Positions 24,501 through 31,465 of a DNA stretch of 64,000 nucleotides are shown piece after piece. Numbering within the stretch: the stretch's first letter is position 1; each line of letters opens with the position of its first letter. The position numbers and the translations under genes were made by a program. The notes under the pieces were generated by a model. That model made no database searches. It was not told the DNA's origin and saw nothing but the letters and a program-made list of their open reading frames with translations. This DNA is from Achatina immaculata (taxonomy: Eukaryota; Mollusca; Gastropoda; Stylommatophora; Achatinidae), in contig CM019718.1 of NCBI GenBank assembly GCA_009760885.1, forward strand, positions 30,818,530 through 30,882,529, read 5' to 3'.

Positions 24501-27500
24501 TGGGGGCCTCACCACCAGATATTTTTCTTATCTGACCTTCCATGGTTCCTGTTTGGGTTTCTTGGTATATTTCCAGAAGGTAGTTTACTGTTGCTTTCCT
24601 TCTGGGCAGTGACTGTACTAGTCAGTGATCGTAGTCATTGTCCCTACATTGAGATCATCTGCCTACCATCATAGAATGGTGACCATGACCAACATTATCT
24701 GTCGGCTGCTCTCCCATTCCATCCACCACCTGTTCCCATGGCTTCACGTCACTCTGAATGTGGGCCTATGCGGGTTACCTAGATCCACACAGTATAAAAA
24801 TTCAAAGATGGCCTAACTTACCTAGATCCACACAGTATAAAAATTCAAAGATGGCCTAACTTACCTAGATCCACACAGTATAAAAATTCAAAGATGGCCT
24901 AACTTACCTAGATCCACACAGTGTGACATAAAAAAAAATAATCAGACTTAGCCCCTGATTTATTCTTGGTCCGTCCCTGTAAAACTTTGTGCTGTTTCAG
25001 CTTAACTGGTTCTCCTTTCTTTAGTGCTGTCATGTAAAGCAGCTCAAGACTGTCCTCTTTCTTGAAGCTCTGTGGATTCATTCCGTTTTCTAAATGCATT
25101 CCTCCATTATCAAGCCCTTGTATTAAAGTGCTGTGTGACGCTGGTCAGTATTCTTTACCTTACTATTGTTATCTGTTCTGTACTTGGTGTGTTGATCAGT
25201 GTTCTTCATCTTGCTATTGTTATCTGTTCTGTTCTTGCTATGTTGATCAGTGTTCTTCATCTTGCTATTGTTATCTGTTCTGTACTTGGTATATTGATCA
25301 ACGTTCTTCATCTTACTATTGTTATCTGTTCTGTACTTGGTGTGTTGATCATCGTTCTTCATCTTGCTATTGTTATCTGTTCTGTACTTGGTGTGTTGAT
25401 CATCGTTCTTCATCTTGCTATTGTTATCTGTTCTGTACTTGGTGTGTTGATCATCGTTCTTCATCTTGCTATTGTTATCTGTTCTGTACTTGCTGTGTTG
25501 ATCATCGTTCTTCATCTTGCTATTGTTATCTGTTCTGTACTTGCTGTGTTGATCAGTGTTCTTCATCTTGCTATTGTTATCTGTTCTGTACTTGGTGTGT
25601 TGATCATCGTTCTTCATCTTGCTATTGTTATCTGTTCTGTACTTGGTGTGTTGATCAACGTTCTTCATCTTGCTATTGTTATCTGTTCTGTACTTGGTGT
25701 GTTGATCAACGTTCTTCATCTTGCTATTGTTATCTGTTCTGTACTTGGTGTGTTGATCATCGTTCTTCATCTTGCTATTGTTATCTGTTCTGTACTTGGT
25801 GTGTTGATCAACGTTCTTCATCTTGCTATTGTTATCTGTTCTGTACTTGGTGTGTTGACCAACGTTCTTCATCTTGCTATTGTTATCTGTTCTGTACTTG
25901 GTGTGTTGATCAACGTTCTTCATCTTGCTATTGTTATCTGTTCTGTACTTGGTGTGTTGATCAACGTTCTTCATCTTGCTATTGTTATCTGTTCTGTACT
26001 TGGTGTGTTGATCAACGTTCTTCATCTTGCTATTGTTATCTGTTCTGTACTTGGTGTGTTGATCAACGTTCTTCATCTTGCTATTGTTATCTGTTCTGTA
26101 CTTGGTGTGTTGATCAACGTTCTTCATCTTGCTATTGTTATCTGTTCTGTACTTGGTGTGTTGATCATCGTTCTTCATCTTGCTATTGTTATCTGTTCTG
26201 TACTTGGTGTGTTGATCATCGTTCTTCATCTTGCTATTGTTATCTGTTCTGTACTTGGTGTGTGATCATCGTTCTTCATCTTGCTATTGTTATCTGTTCT
26301 GTACTTGGTGTGTTGATCATCGTTCTTCATCTTGCTATTGTTATCTGTTCTGTACTTGGTGTGTTGATCATCGTTCTTCATCTTGCTATTGTTATCTGTT
26401 CTGTACTTGCTGTGTTGATCATCGTTCTTCATCTTGCTATTGTTATCTGTTCTGTACTTGCTGTGTTGATCAGTGTTCTTCATCTTGCTATTGTTATCTG
26501 TTCTGTACTTGGTGTGTTGATCATCGTTCTTCATCTTGCTATTGTTATCTGTTCTGTACTTGGTGTGTTGATCAACGTTCTTCATCTTGCTATTGTTATC
26601 TGTTCTGTACTTGGTGTGTTGATCAACGTTCTTCATCTTGCTATTGTTATCTGTTCTGTACTTGGTGTGTTGATCATCGTTCTTCATCTTGCTATTGTTA
26701 TCTGTTCTGTACTTGGTGTGTTGATCAACGTTCTTCATCTTGCTATTGTTATCTGTTCTGTACTTGGTGTGTTGACCAACGTTCTTCATCTTGCTATTGT
26801 TATCTGTTCTGTACTTGGTGTGTTGATCAACGTTCTTCATCTTGCTATTGTTATCTGTTCTGTACTTGGTGTGTTGATCAACGTTCTTCATCTTGCTATT
26901 GTTATCTGTTCTGTACTTGGTGTGTTGATCAACGTTCTTCATCTTGCTATTGTTATCTGTTCTGTACTTGGTGTGTTGATCAACGTTCTTCATCTTGCTA
27001 TTGTTATCTGTTCTGTACTTGGTGTGTTGATCAACGTTCTTCATCTTGCTATTGTTATCTGTTCTGTACTTGGTGTGTTGATCATCGTTCTTCATCTTGC
27101 TATTGTTATCTGTTCTGTACTTGGTGTGTTGATCATCGTTCTTCATCTTGCTATTGTTATCTGTTCTGTACTTGGTGTGTTGATCATCGTTCTTCATCTT
27201 GCTATTGTTATCTGTTCTGTACTTGGTGTGTTGATCATCGTTCTTCATCTTGCTATTGTTATCTGTTCTGTACTTGGTGTGTTGATCATCGTTCTTCATC
27301 TTGCTATTGTTATCTGTTCTGTACTTGGTGTGTTGATCATCGTTCTTCATCTTGCTATTGTTATCTGTTCTGTACTTGGTGTGTTGATCATCGTTCTTCA
27401 TCTTGCTATTGTTATCTGTTCTGTACTTGGTGTGTTGATCATCGTTCTTCATCTTGCTATTGTTATCTGTTCTGTACTTGCTATGTTGATCAGTGTTCTT

Positions 27501-28301
27501 CATCTTGCTATTGTTATCTGTTCTGTACTTGGTGTGTTGATCATCGTTCTTCATCTTGCTATTGTTATCTGTTCTGTACTTGCTATGCTGCATTATGATT
27601 GTTTATTCATTCTTAATTGTCTGGTTTGAGCATTTTTGTTGACTCACACATACCAGATGGCAGAAATAGAATTCTTGGGTTTGAACTGCATACATTTGAA
27701 CAGCTCTGTGCTCCAAGTATTAAAGAGAAGCTTATGCTGGCCAAATTTTAGTTACAAATGTTTGCTAGTAAGTGGCAGCACTGTGAAGTAGCAGCATGCT
27801 TGTGAACACTGCCATACCTTGGTTTGTGCTTGTGTGCAAACTTAGAATTATGTCATGATGTTTGTAGGGCAGTGATGTTCACCTCAAGTTGAATCAACAA
27901 TACATAAAAAAACATGACAGCTAGTTTGTTGTAGAATGTATTAAAAAATAGATAACAAATATTATTGGTATAAATACATACACACATAAATACATTTATA
28001 CTGTATGCTGGAATTATAAAGCATATTCGTTCTGTAATGAAACAGCTCCTTTGACATTCATTATATGTAGTCTGTTGTGATCTCTACAGTGATGCATACA
28101 GCTCTGTTTCCAAAAGTTGATGTGGACAGTGAGGTTTCAGCTGAAGCACCTGCAAGTCGACAAGTGAAGCAGAAACTGTTGGAAGATATGGAAAGGAAGT
28201 ACGGATTTCATCCCATTGATCAGCCTATCCCTCATCCTCAGATGGAGGAAAATGAAATTGCTTCCCCAGAGATGGAGGAACTCAGCGGACAGTTTTCATA
28301 A
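686..28301 (+). CDS. CEP170: CEP170-like centrosomal protein gene, 3' part (spliced)
   Basis: Spliced coding sequence join(686..791, 2125..3668, 7140..7373, 13810..13898, 16950..17098, 28090..28301), 2334 nt, 777 codons plus TAA. Every junction is GT-AG and the phases agree (1, 0, 0, 2, 1), which strongly supports the model. The long second exon encodes a Ser/Lys/Arg-rich disordered region with a FELRRARAG motif near residue 271 of this fragment, as in the CEP170 family. The 89-nt exon encodes SVYQLSQKLRTSMDKALNKL, matching the helical C-terminal region of CEP170, and the next exon encodes LSGTLKNLRTLERHMQ, like the coiled segment that follows there. CEP170 proteins act at subdistal appendages of mother centrioles and on microtubules, and are PLK1 partners; that role is taken from the family. 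The start codon and FHA domain are outside the window. Two exons have an extra identical copy (14866-14954, 18830-18978). Confidence 0.82.
781..1545 (+). repeat. 45-bp minisatellite that contains the CEP170 5' splice site
   Basis: About 17 units of 45 bp, the first overlapping the last 11 nt of the exon at 686-791. Each unit carries AAGATAGAAG/gtgagttg, that is the exon end plus donor. All but one unit (near 880, gatgag) keep GTGAGT or GTAAGT. Units 1-10 are in frame and open and would encode blocks like ELTLILLSLTAKIEG. A 1-bp deletion in the unit near 1231 breaks the frame. A 12-bp insertion lies near 1360. Confidence 0.9.
1546..2124. other. intron remainder
   Basis: No repeat or gene recognised. 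Some A-rich stretches resemble an old LINE tail (around 1740-1920) but are too decayed to assign. Confidence 0.4.
2125..3668 (+). CDS. CEP170: CEP170-like large central exon
   Basis: 1544-nt exon preceded by a branch-like tactaat and the acceptor tctttgcctttcag; the donor is CACAG/gtatat. An in-frame ATG at 2100 lies inside the intron pyrimidine tract and is not a start. The product is low-complexity and probably disordered, with many SP, SS and RS pairs and basic clusters. It contains the RTFELRRARAG motif and a KIAWERRKGYDARKS segment near its end. Such serine-rich regions are regulated by phosphorylation in the family. It ends in phase 0. Confidence 0.8.
3669..4708. other. intron, no gene seen
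   Basis: Contains a short (GT)n run near 3770-3790 and several A tracts; no coding exon in phase with the flanking exons was found. Confidence 0.4.
4709..5094 (-). mobile_element. LINE fragment, family E (3' end, RT C-terminal region)
   Basis: The minus strand encodes the C-terminal tail of a non-LTR reverse transcriptase: WFIRRMLRIPWTSKITNEE, then GRPREMILDSLTGWCERR and a final SRHGT stop. The 3' end runs into a (TGA)n microsatellite at 4709-4731, typical of RTE-like elements. Only the last 117 codons are left. The same family recurs at 60304-60870. Confidence 0.75.
5400..6180. repeat. dispersed repeat block with ~150-bp degenerate units
   Basis: Three degenerate units of about 145-150 bp (around 5510-5920) share gtcgaatccata and gtcgctgagatgaat. 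They are followed by the 40-bp array and by cccgggcagtgctaggtaa at about 6142. This looks like one composite interspersed repeat; I cannot name its class. Confidence 0.5.
5942..6100. promoter_or_regulatory. 40-bp tandem array of heat-shock-element-like sites
   Basis: At 5962-5976, 6002-6016 and 6042-6056 the sequence is an exact match to nGAAnnTTCnnGAAn (core GAACCTTCTAGAAG). A fourth at 6082-6096 has TTC changed to ATC, and a fifth at about 5942 is decayed. The spacing is exactly 40 bp. They lie in an intron within an interspersed repeat. HSF binding is inferred from the consensus only. Confidence 0.5.
6288..6545 (+). mobile_element. LINE family A fragment (3' end)
   Basis: Decayed copy of the family A RT C terminus (KYLRKILGIKWNEFKNNSE) with an internal deletion of about 120 bp after the RRNSQRIPKQ-like part. 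It ends aaggatgt and runs into an (AT)n tract at 6538-6600. Confidence 0.7.
6538..6600. repeat. (TA)n microsatellite
   Basis: Nearly pure TA dinucleotides directly after a family A LINE end, so it is probably the expanded 3' tail of that element. Confidence 0.8.
7140..7373 (+). CDS. CEP170: CEP170-like exon
   Basis: 78 codons starting DNTMSSMLLLETPSAF after acceptor catgactag, phase 0 on both sides. It is rich in Pro and Ser (TPSAFTPPLLRNKS, SLRRRIRNMDGDSSPS). The donor used here, CCTCAG/gtctga, is weak. Another in-phase donor, GGATAT/gtgggg, lies 39 nt upstream and would drop 13 residues. An open frame without an ATG constraint and phase agreement with both neighbours support it. Confidence 0.65.
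7374..8821. other. intron, mostly unique, with small repeats
   Basis: Contains three short repeats of a gttgctagcaactata-type unit near 7480-7560 and a 30-bp array (see 8513). No exon in phase was found. Confidence 0.4.
8513..8645. repeat. 30-bp tandem repeat
   Basis: About four units of taacagccagttctctgtat followed by attttatcag, slightly diverged. Confidence 0.8.
8972..9634 (+). pseudogene. LINE A1 endonuclease domain
   Basis: Open for 220 codons. It contains IIQCYAPMNDAD, the metal-binding GDFNAKVGKDN motif, RNQIDHFCIRKQYRTS and the SDHNLCIGKIKLKLK end motif typical of exonuclease-endonuclease-phosphatase domains of RTE-like retrotransposons. The domain nicks target DNA to prime reverse transcription. 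The frame breaks in a run of A at about 9630 before the linker. It is a relic within a CEP170 intron. Confidence 0.8.
9731..10531 (+). pseudogene. LINE A1 linker and N-terminal reverse transcriptase
   Basis: Several frames are needed: the linker (KTLYNIQKMLTGTITSKERP at 9840-9920), a break near 10080, then RT motifs 0-2 (CNNWRGLTLVSVVSKIF, EEQAGFRKGRSCLDQIFTLR) and FIDFTKG, where a base insertion breaks the FDSIHRDSLW motif. Homologous to the better preserved copy at 58725-60133. Confidence 0.75.
10577..12600 (+). mobile_element. LINE family C, 5'-truncated, nested in A1
   Basis: Inserted into the RT of A1. Flanks show ATGG at 10573-10576 and again at 12601-12604, while the uninterrupted family A copy near 59280 has it once. 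The 3' end is a (GA)n run (12579-12600). The 5' end starts within the linker region (KIEQRKEIKKKLLNTKSQR) and has a frameshift near 10860. Confidence 0.85.
10878..12575 (+). CDS. reverse transcriptase ORF of LINE family C
   Basis: The longest intact retroelement frame in the window: 565 codons from an internal ATG, so the true N terminus (endonuclease) is missing. RT motifs in order: GDLRDCGNWRGITLLPL near residue 132, EQAGFRKGRSCIDHIFVLRQ near 173, FIDFEKAFDSVNRDALW near 208-220, QTGVKQGCVLSPTLF near 264-278, the catalytic FADD at 309-312 (Phe instead of the usual Tyr), LKINVGKTKLM, then a C-terminal RRWRWLGHVLRM and GRPKETWRR region. This layout fits RTE-like non-LTR elements. Absence of stops suggests a fairly young insertion. 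Confidence 0.85.
   Translation: MTGNFNTRCESAVRTQNRQLVSGEREKIERWREHFSTLLNRTQAAQIIDIPEAKTELNISTGPITINEVKEAIKKLKSDRAPGEDEVTAEMLKAEETETPKQLCRILQQIWDLEKAPEEWKTGLIVKLPKKGDLRDCGNWRGITLLPLTSKVFCRIIINRIVPTLEEKLRKEQAGFRKGRSCIDHIFVLRQILEQANEWHSTTYALFIDFEKAFDSVNRDALWKILRWHGLPHKIVNVIKALYEGFQCKVIYGEHTSGSLRVQTGVKQGCVLSPTLFILAVDWLMKEATSDKRRGLQWTLDTVLEDLDFADDICLLSSSHKDMQDKINKLTQNAHNIGLKINVGKTKLMKQNVNNRNVFRVDNKLVEEVNEFVYLCSRVVENGDSTEDINSRLTRANQAFAMLQTIWKSKKLSINMKIRIFKSNILSVLLYGSECWKITKTIENKLNSFQTKCLRRIRKIFWSNTIRNNILLAEMQMKPLTTIIEERRWRWLGHVLRMTDNSLPKISLRWTPQGSRSKGRPKETWRRTTEGMLSNRGLTWARAEKKAKDRHLWKTLAEAPCALGT
12601..13630 (+). mobile_element. LINE family A copy A1, 3' portion
   Basis: Continues A1 after the nested family C element: IPSKIVNIIKDLYNGYVC, SEWFQIETGMKQGC, a frameshift, DFADDITLMSNNVNSM, the QFAYLSSYIDQDGD motif and the C terminus LRALCDV stop at 13610. 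A stop at about 13346 splits the last part. It ends in acgggaagtatataag. From 12970 on it lies inside the 1056-bp duplication. Confidence 0.8.
13810..13898 (+). CDS. CEP170: CEP170-like C-terminal exon, copy 1
   Basis: 89-nt exon with acceptor tctgtgcacag and donor CTGAG/gtgagt. It encodes ASYDTLIVTS then VYQLSQKLRTSMDKALNKLR. This is the most diagnostic CEP170 segment in the window. Phase 0 in, phase 2 out. The whole exon lies in a 1056-bp direct duplication, so an identical copy sits at 14866-14954. Confidence 0.82.
14026..14690 (+). mobile_element. LINE A1 3' end, duplicate copy
   Basis: Copy of 12970-13634 carried by the 1056-bp duplication; the RT fragment starts at NQNEKVHVEGTDVEEVSQ. 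Not an independent insertion. Confidence 0.85.
14866..14954 (+). CDS. CEP170: CEP170-like C-terminal exon, duplicate copy 2
   Basis: Identical to the exon at 13810-13898, including both splice sites. Because 89 is not a multiple of three, including both copies would shift the frame; a correct transcript can use only one of them. It could be a recent tandem duplication, a mutually exclusive duplicate, or an assembly duplication. Confidence 0.55.
15310..15745. repeat. 49-bp minisatellite, array 1
   Basis: About nine units containing gataatggccaactttatac and tgctactgtgacacatcc. Edge units read gtaaggtgat, inner units ataatgtgat or ataaagtgat. The left breakpoint of the 1880-bp duplication falls inside this array. 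Confidence 0.9.
15930..16640 (+). repeat. dispersed repeat R1 with internal subrepeats
   Basis: Contains two subrepeats with gaggttttccagtgaggaag / gaggttttctggtgagaaag and phrases like cggctcaacccaggggtg and agaggtcggtcacgt. Copies are at 17810-18520 (by duplication) and, reversed, at 56120-57520. No coding signal. Confidence 0.75.
16950..17098 (+). CDS. CEP170: CEP170-like coiled-coil exon, copy 1
   Basis: 149-nt exon with acceptor acctgaatctag (weak, after a T tract) and donor ATGCAGA/gtatga. It enters in phase 2 and leaves in phase 1, matching the exons on both sides. It encodes QNRITQTPSPADEF and then WKAANHELSGTLKNLRTLER, a predicted coiled-coil helix like the end of CEP170. Read through the donor it would stop five nucleotides later (MK stop), giving a shorter alternative C terminus. 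Only the spliced reading joins the exon at 28090. Confidence 0.75.
17245..17630. repeat. 49-bp minisatellite, array 2
   Basis: Second copy of the 49-bp array from the 1880-bp duplication, missing the first unit or so. Confidence 0.9.
17810..18520 (+). repeat. dispersed repeat R1, duplicate
   Basis: Identical to 15930-16640, carried by the 1880-bp duplication. Confidence 0.85.
18830..18978 (+). CDS. CEP170: CEP170-like coiled-coil exon, duplicate copy 2
   Basis: Identical copy of the 16950-17098 exon inside the 1880-bp direct duplication. Its length (149 nt) is not a multiple of three, so both copies cannot be included together in frame. Either copy can splice to 28090 with correct phase. 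Confidence 0.55.
19187..19482. repeat. 48-bp minisatellite
   Basis: Six units with cagcatacctagatgtatgc and agattcaagaacagactcaa. Open on both strands because 48 is a multiple of three; not considered coding. Its unit is related to the 43-bp array that follows (cctagat and attcaaagact shared). Confidence 0.9.
19490..20310. repeat. 43-bp minisatellite, left part
   Basis: About 18 units with cctagatccacacagtataa and aaattcaaagactgtcttac. Interrupted at about 20317 by LINE B1 and resumed at 24778-24920 as a sub-variant (gatggcctaacttac). Confidence 0.9.
20761..21446 (+). mobile_element. TTAA-flanked MITE (piggyBac-like), copy 1
   Basis: Flanked by TTAA at 20757-20760 and 21447-21450. The ends are inverted repeats: atctttccacccgc against ctctttccactcgc (reverse complement of the right end). 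The empty site is visible in LINE B4 near 57900 (gcccttaaaattc). 686 bp, no transposase. It shares its interior with the element at 52359-53048. Confidence 0.8.
21855..22540 (+). mobile_element. TTAA-flanked MITE, duplicate copy
   Basis: Identical to copy 1, produced by the 1094-bp duplication; TTAA at 21851-21854 and 22541-22544. Confidence 0.8.
23102..23249. mobile_element. Penelope-like terminal fragment inserted in LINE B1
   Basis: 148 bp flanked by the direct repeat ttgtttatt (23093-23101 and 23250-23258). The interior holds an inverted repeat (tataaactaggaaaaaag / ctttttttcctagttta). Related in reverse to 40150-40400. Confidence 0.6.
24778..24920. repeat. 43-bp minisatellite, right part
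   Basis: Three and a half units of the array seen at 19490-20310, displaced by the LINE B1 insertion. Confidence 0.85.
25140..27595. repeat. 51-bp minisatellite with higher-order structure
   Basis: About 48 units of 51 bp (gttgatcatcgttcttcatc, ttgctattgttatctgttct, gtacttggtgt). Variant positions (tcatcg, tcaacg, tcagtg, ccaacg) repeat in the same order 18 units later, 917 bp apart (25554 and 26471), so a block was duplicated. A 1-bp deletion near 26265 shifts the frame. Frames are open on both strands because 51 is a multiple of three; the long frames (up to 855 codons) are not taken as genes. Confidence 0.95.
27596..28089. other. intron end before the terminal CEP170 exon
   Basis: No repeat or gene recognised. 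Confidence 0.4.
28090..28301 (+). CDS. CEP170: CEP170-like terminal coding exon
   Basis: The acceptor is tgatctctacag; TG completes an ATG codon with the preceding exon. The frame reads MHTALFPKVDVDSEVS, then a helical basic segment (RQVKQKLLEDMERKYGF) and an acidic tail ending ELSGQFS and TAA at 28299-28301. It follows the coiled-coil exon as in the family, but the tail itself is not recognisably conserved. Confidence 0.7.
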
Positions 28302-28360
28302 TTCCTGTAGTATCAGCAGGGGAATGGGCACATTTATCATGTAGTATATGCTAAGTATGT

Positions 28361-28393
<33 letters not shown>

Positions 28394-28510
28394 GAAGGTG
28401 GAAGGAGAGGACAATTCAAGTAATGAGTAAATGAGAGTATAATGCGTTCAATGATATGTGAAATAACATATAAGTAATTGAAAAGAAAATAAAAATATAT
28501 ATATATTTGT
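28302..28510 (+). other. CEP170-like 3' UTR with (GA)n and poly(A) signal
   Basis: Follows the stop codon. It contains a (GA)n run at 28362-28390 and an AATAAA at 28488-28493, the first canonical poly(A) signal. Another AATAAA lies at 28892-28897, so a longer 3' UTR is possible. Confidence 0.5.
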
Positions 28511-29884
28511 CCGAGTACTTGTAAAATCTCTCATTTTTTGTTCTTTTCATCACAATATATTTTAGTGCCAGTTAAAATGAGCAGCTGTGATTTTGTTTGT
28601 TTGTTTGTTTCTTAGCTAATATTTATTTCCTGCTTTCTCTGTTAATACTCAGTTTAAAGATACACTGTCCAACTGATTTTTATAGGTGCTTGTTACTGTT
28701 TTGTATGTGGCAGCCTTGTCCCATGTATGGCTTTCACTTAAATATCTTGTTTTTAATTTAACCTTTTCCTATCTTATTTTAAAAAGTGAGTATCTGCTAC
28801 AGAATTGACTTGATCTGTTAAGATTTTATCTTCATCATAGAATATATATAGAGGTCATAATAGGAGAATGAATTCACCTGTGAATGTATTAAATAAAACA
28901 AAGGTGATTGCTATCTTGTGTACAAGTTAATCCAACTGTGACATAAAGAGTACTGTTACAAGGGTAAGTTGTGTTTCCTGTAACAATCATTAGACACACC
29001 AAACCTACAATCACCAGTTACTTTTCCATGCATGAAAAGCTAATAACACTATCATAGTCTGTTGTGAGATACAGTCACTGGTGAAATGATTTGTAGATTT
29101 CAGAGTTCATAATGTGTGGATGTTTGCTTTATATTGCCTATCACCTTTCAGTCTTTCACTGTTTTTAAGTGACATTTGGCTTCATGATTAAAACAGATTA
29201 CTGCAGTGTTGCAACAAGTTCATTACAATATGTTCATTACAGTATGTGCAATGCCAATTCTTGATCTCATAGTCTATCAGTTTTGTATAAAGCTCCACAC
29301 ATTCTAGAAATAAAGCAGGTTTTGTTGAGCTTACTTAGTGTAAATTGTCTTGTGTAAGACTTTCAGTTATTACTTATTGAGGGTTCAGCACTGTATATCA
29401 GTTAAAGATAAGAATTTCAGAGTTGTTACTATTTGAGGGCCAAACACTCCAGATCAGTTAAAGATAAGACTTTCAGTTTTATTACTTATTGAGGTCCCAA
29501 CACTCTGGATTAGTTAAAGAAAGATTATTGTTTATGGAGGGCCCAACCCTCCAGATCAGTTCAAATGCTATATTGTTTTGATTTTTTTTTAACTCCACAA
29601 AAAGACCATAGAAATTTGTATGCTTCCAAAATGTATCTTCTGATGCCTCACTAAATAAAGCACACAAATTATCTTTCGTGATATCATCCTGTGCCATGCC
29701 CAGCTGCTCTGTCTCTTGTTTCCACAGTGCACCTGACCAAGATTGTTCTCCCTATTTCATCTTCTTCTTGTCCACCTGTGTTATAGTCACTCTACTGCTG
29801 GGAAGGAAAGGAAAGTAAAAACAGTGCATGAGAGACTGGCCTTGTGCACCACTCCTTGCTCAGACCTGACTAAAAGAACCACTG
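28511..29884. other. 3' flank, no gene seen
   Basis: AT-rich. Three or four short repeats with cagttaaagataagactttc and gggcccaaccctccag occur around 29380-29560. Several AATAAA signals could serve longer CEP170 transcripts. Confidence 0.4.
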
Positions 29885-30058
29885 TCTTTATCTGTAGTAG
29901 GAGGTCTTCCATGATAAACATATCTGTACAGTGATCTGTAGTACTGTAAGCCTTCAGTGATAAAGCCTATAGAGTTATCTGTAGTACAGCAAGTCTTCAG
30001 TGATAACATATCTATACAGCGATTTGTAGTACTGTAAGCTGCTAATGATAAACAGATT
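29885..30058. repeat. ~44-bp tandem repeat split by a transposon
   Basis: Units with tctgtagtactgtaagcctt and cagtgataa. The array resumes at 31429-31465 on the other side of the mariner-like element. Confidence 0.75.
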
Positions 30059-30426
30059 TACAGGGTAATTAAAAATTGTCGGGGTTTTGATGGCCTATAA
30101 TTTTCAAACTGAAAACAGTAAAATAAAATTACTTACAGAATACGTGCGTGTAATGTAAGACGGAATTGTGGAGAGAAATTATCACCTATGCCACGGCATT
30201 TGATTGATGTGTAATTCAAAAAGTTTTATTTGACAGCTCACTGCAATGATGTCTAGGAAAAATTATGTTGCCGTAAGTTGGTCATAACTGAAAATGGCGA
30301 TTGTTCAAGAGAAAGCAGTGCGTGTACTTTGGTTTTTCAAAATAAATTCAACATAGTGTTGTTACAGGATTCAGAAGTGAAAAGATCCACTTTCATATAA
30401 TGCTGTCTGTTGTTCAAAGTGATTTC

Positions 30427-30662
30427 AAGAGACTGGTGGTACCCTGTATGACAAGAGATTGGTGGTGCCCTGTATGACAAGAGACTGGTGGTGCCATGTA
30501 TGACAAGAGACTGGTGGTGACCTGTATGACAAGAGACTGGTGGTGCCCTGTATGACAAGAGACTGGTGGTGCCATGTATGACAAGAGACTGGTGGTGCCA
30601 TGTATGACAAGAGACTGGTGGTGCCATGTATGACAAGAGACTGGTGGTGCCATGTATGACAA
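30427..30662. repeat. 26-bp minisatellite inside the transposon
   Basis: About nine units of gagactggtggtgccatgta tgacaa. Open in several frames, not coding. Confidence 0.9.
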
Positions 30663-31071
30663 GGAGTGGGAAGATTGAGAACTTTGCAGGAAAGTGTTGA
30701 TCAGTTCCAGGAAGTGTTTTATCTTTGCAGTTATGTATACCACAGATGAATGTTTGAGTTGTTGTTCAGTCATCTTTACCTCCATGCCCTCGTAGCGTAG
30801 ATTGTGCAGGCTGTAAAATAAATCCTGCTACTTTCAGTTTGACAAAAACATTTTGTCAGACAACGAAGCTGATGAAAATTACCTTTGGAGATGGATATTT
30901 AGTGACGAAGTAATGTTCAGAGAGGGTAGATCGTCATAACTGCAGAATATAGGGATTAGAAACCCTCAAATCAAAGAGGTAGTGCAGAGGTGAATGTTCT
31001 GTGTGCTTTATCGTGTTAGAAGTTTTGAGGCTCATTTTCTTCATAGGACAGTGATAGTAATGACATGTTAC

Positions 31072-31203
31072 AGTTGTATCTGGTGTGACCTTCCTTGATG
31101 AATTGAATCTCGGAATTGTATCTGGTGTGACTTTCCTCAGTGAATTGAATCTTGGAATTGTATTTGGTGTGACTTTCCTCAGTGAATTGAGTCTTGGAAT
31201 TGT
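31072..31203. repeat. 42-bp tandem repeat inside the transposon
   Basis: Three units with ggaattgtatctggtgtgac and tttcctcagtgaattgaatc. Confidence 0.85.
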
Positions 31204-31465
31204 TGGCACAATCGAAACCTTTACACTATAAATGCTGGAGAACACTTGGAGGAAAATTGAATGCTGCTTGGTGCTTACAGAAGATGTTTAGCATTCTGCA
31301 GTATCGAATAATACTTTTTGAGTTCCAGTTTCATATTCTATGCAATCTTATTTTGTCGTCTTCAGTTTGAAAAGTATAGGCCACAGAAATCCTGACAGTA
31401 ATTTTAAATCACCTTGTATGCAATGATTTGTGGTATGGTGAGTCTTCAGCGATAAACAGATCTAT

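Larger units (their letters stand above)
20318..24773 (-). mobile_element. LINE family B copy B1 (RTE-like, minus strand)
   Basis: 5' end at about 24773, 3' end at about 20318 (minus strand ...atgcaaatgact). Readable parts: RVGTWNVRSMYEGKY (endonuclease start, 24330-24380), then an internal deletion of most of the endonuclease, the linker, CTNYRTVALISHASKILLK and QAGFRQGRGSRDHIF (23430-23620), IRYADDTVLLSTTQKEME (22880-22950) and the C terminus KRKRGRPRQRWLQDV (20430-20480). It is interrupted by a Penelope-like piece (23102), a MITE (20761) and a 1094-bp duplication. It sits in the 43-bp minisatellite. Confidence 0.8.
30061..31426 (+). mobile_element. decayed mariner-like transposon with long TIRs
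   Basis: TA at 30059-30060 and 31427-31428. Terminal inverted repeats of about 50 bp share ggcctata.ttttcaaactga. Relic transposase reading: MAIVQEKAVRVLWFFK at 30294-30341, then DEADENYLWRWIFSDEVMF near 30866 and WIGxxNP-like IGIRNPQIKEVVQ near 30950. Two minisatellites have expanded inside it. No intact frame. Confidence 0.75.

Noticed and set aside
25062..27629. 855-codon open frame with HRSSSCYCYLFCTWCVD-like repeats and its antisense partners
   Set aside because: Pure consequence of a 51-bp minisatellite without stops; open on both strands and in several frames, lying in an intron.
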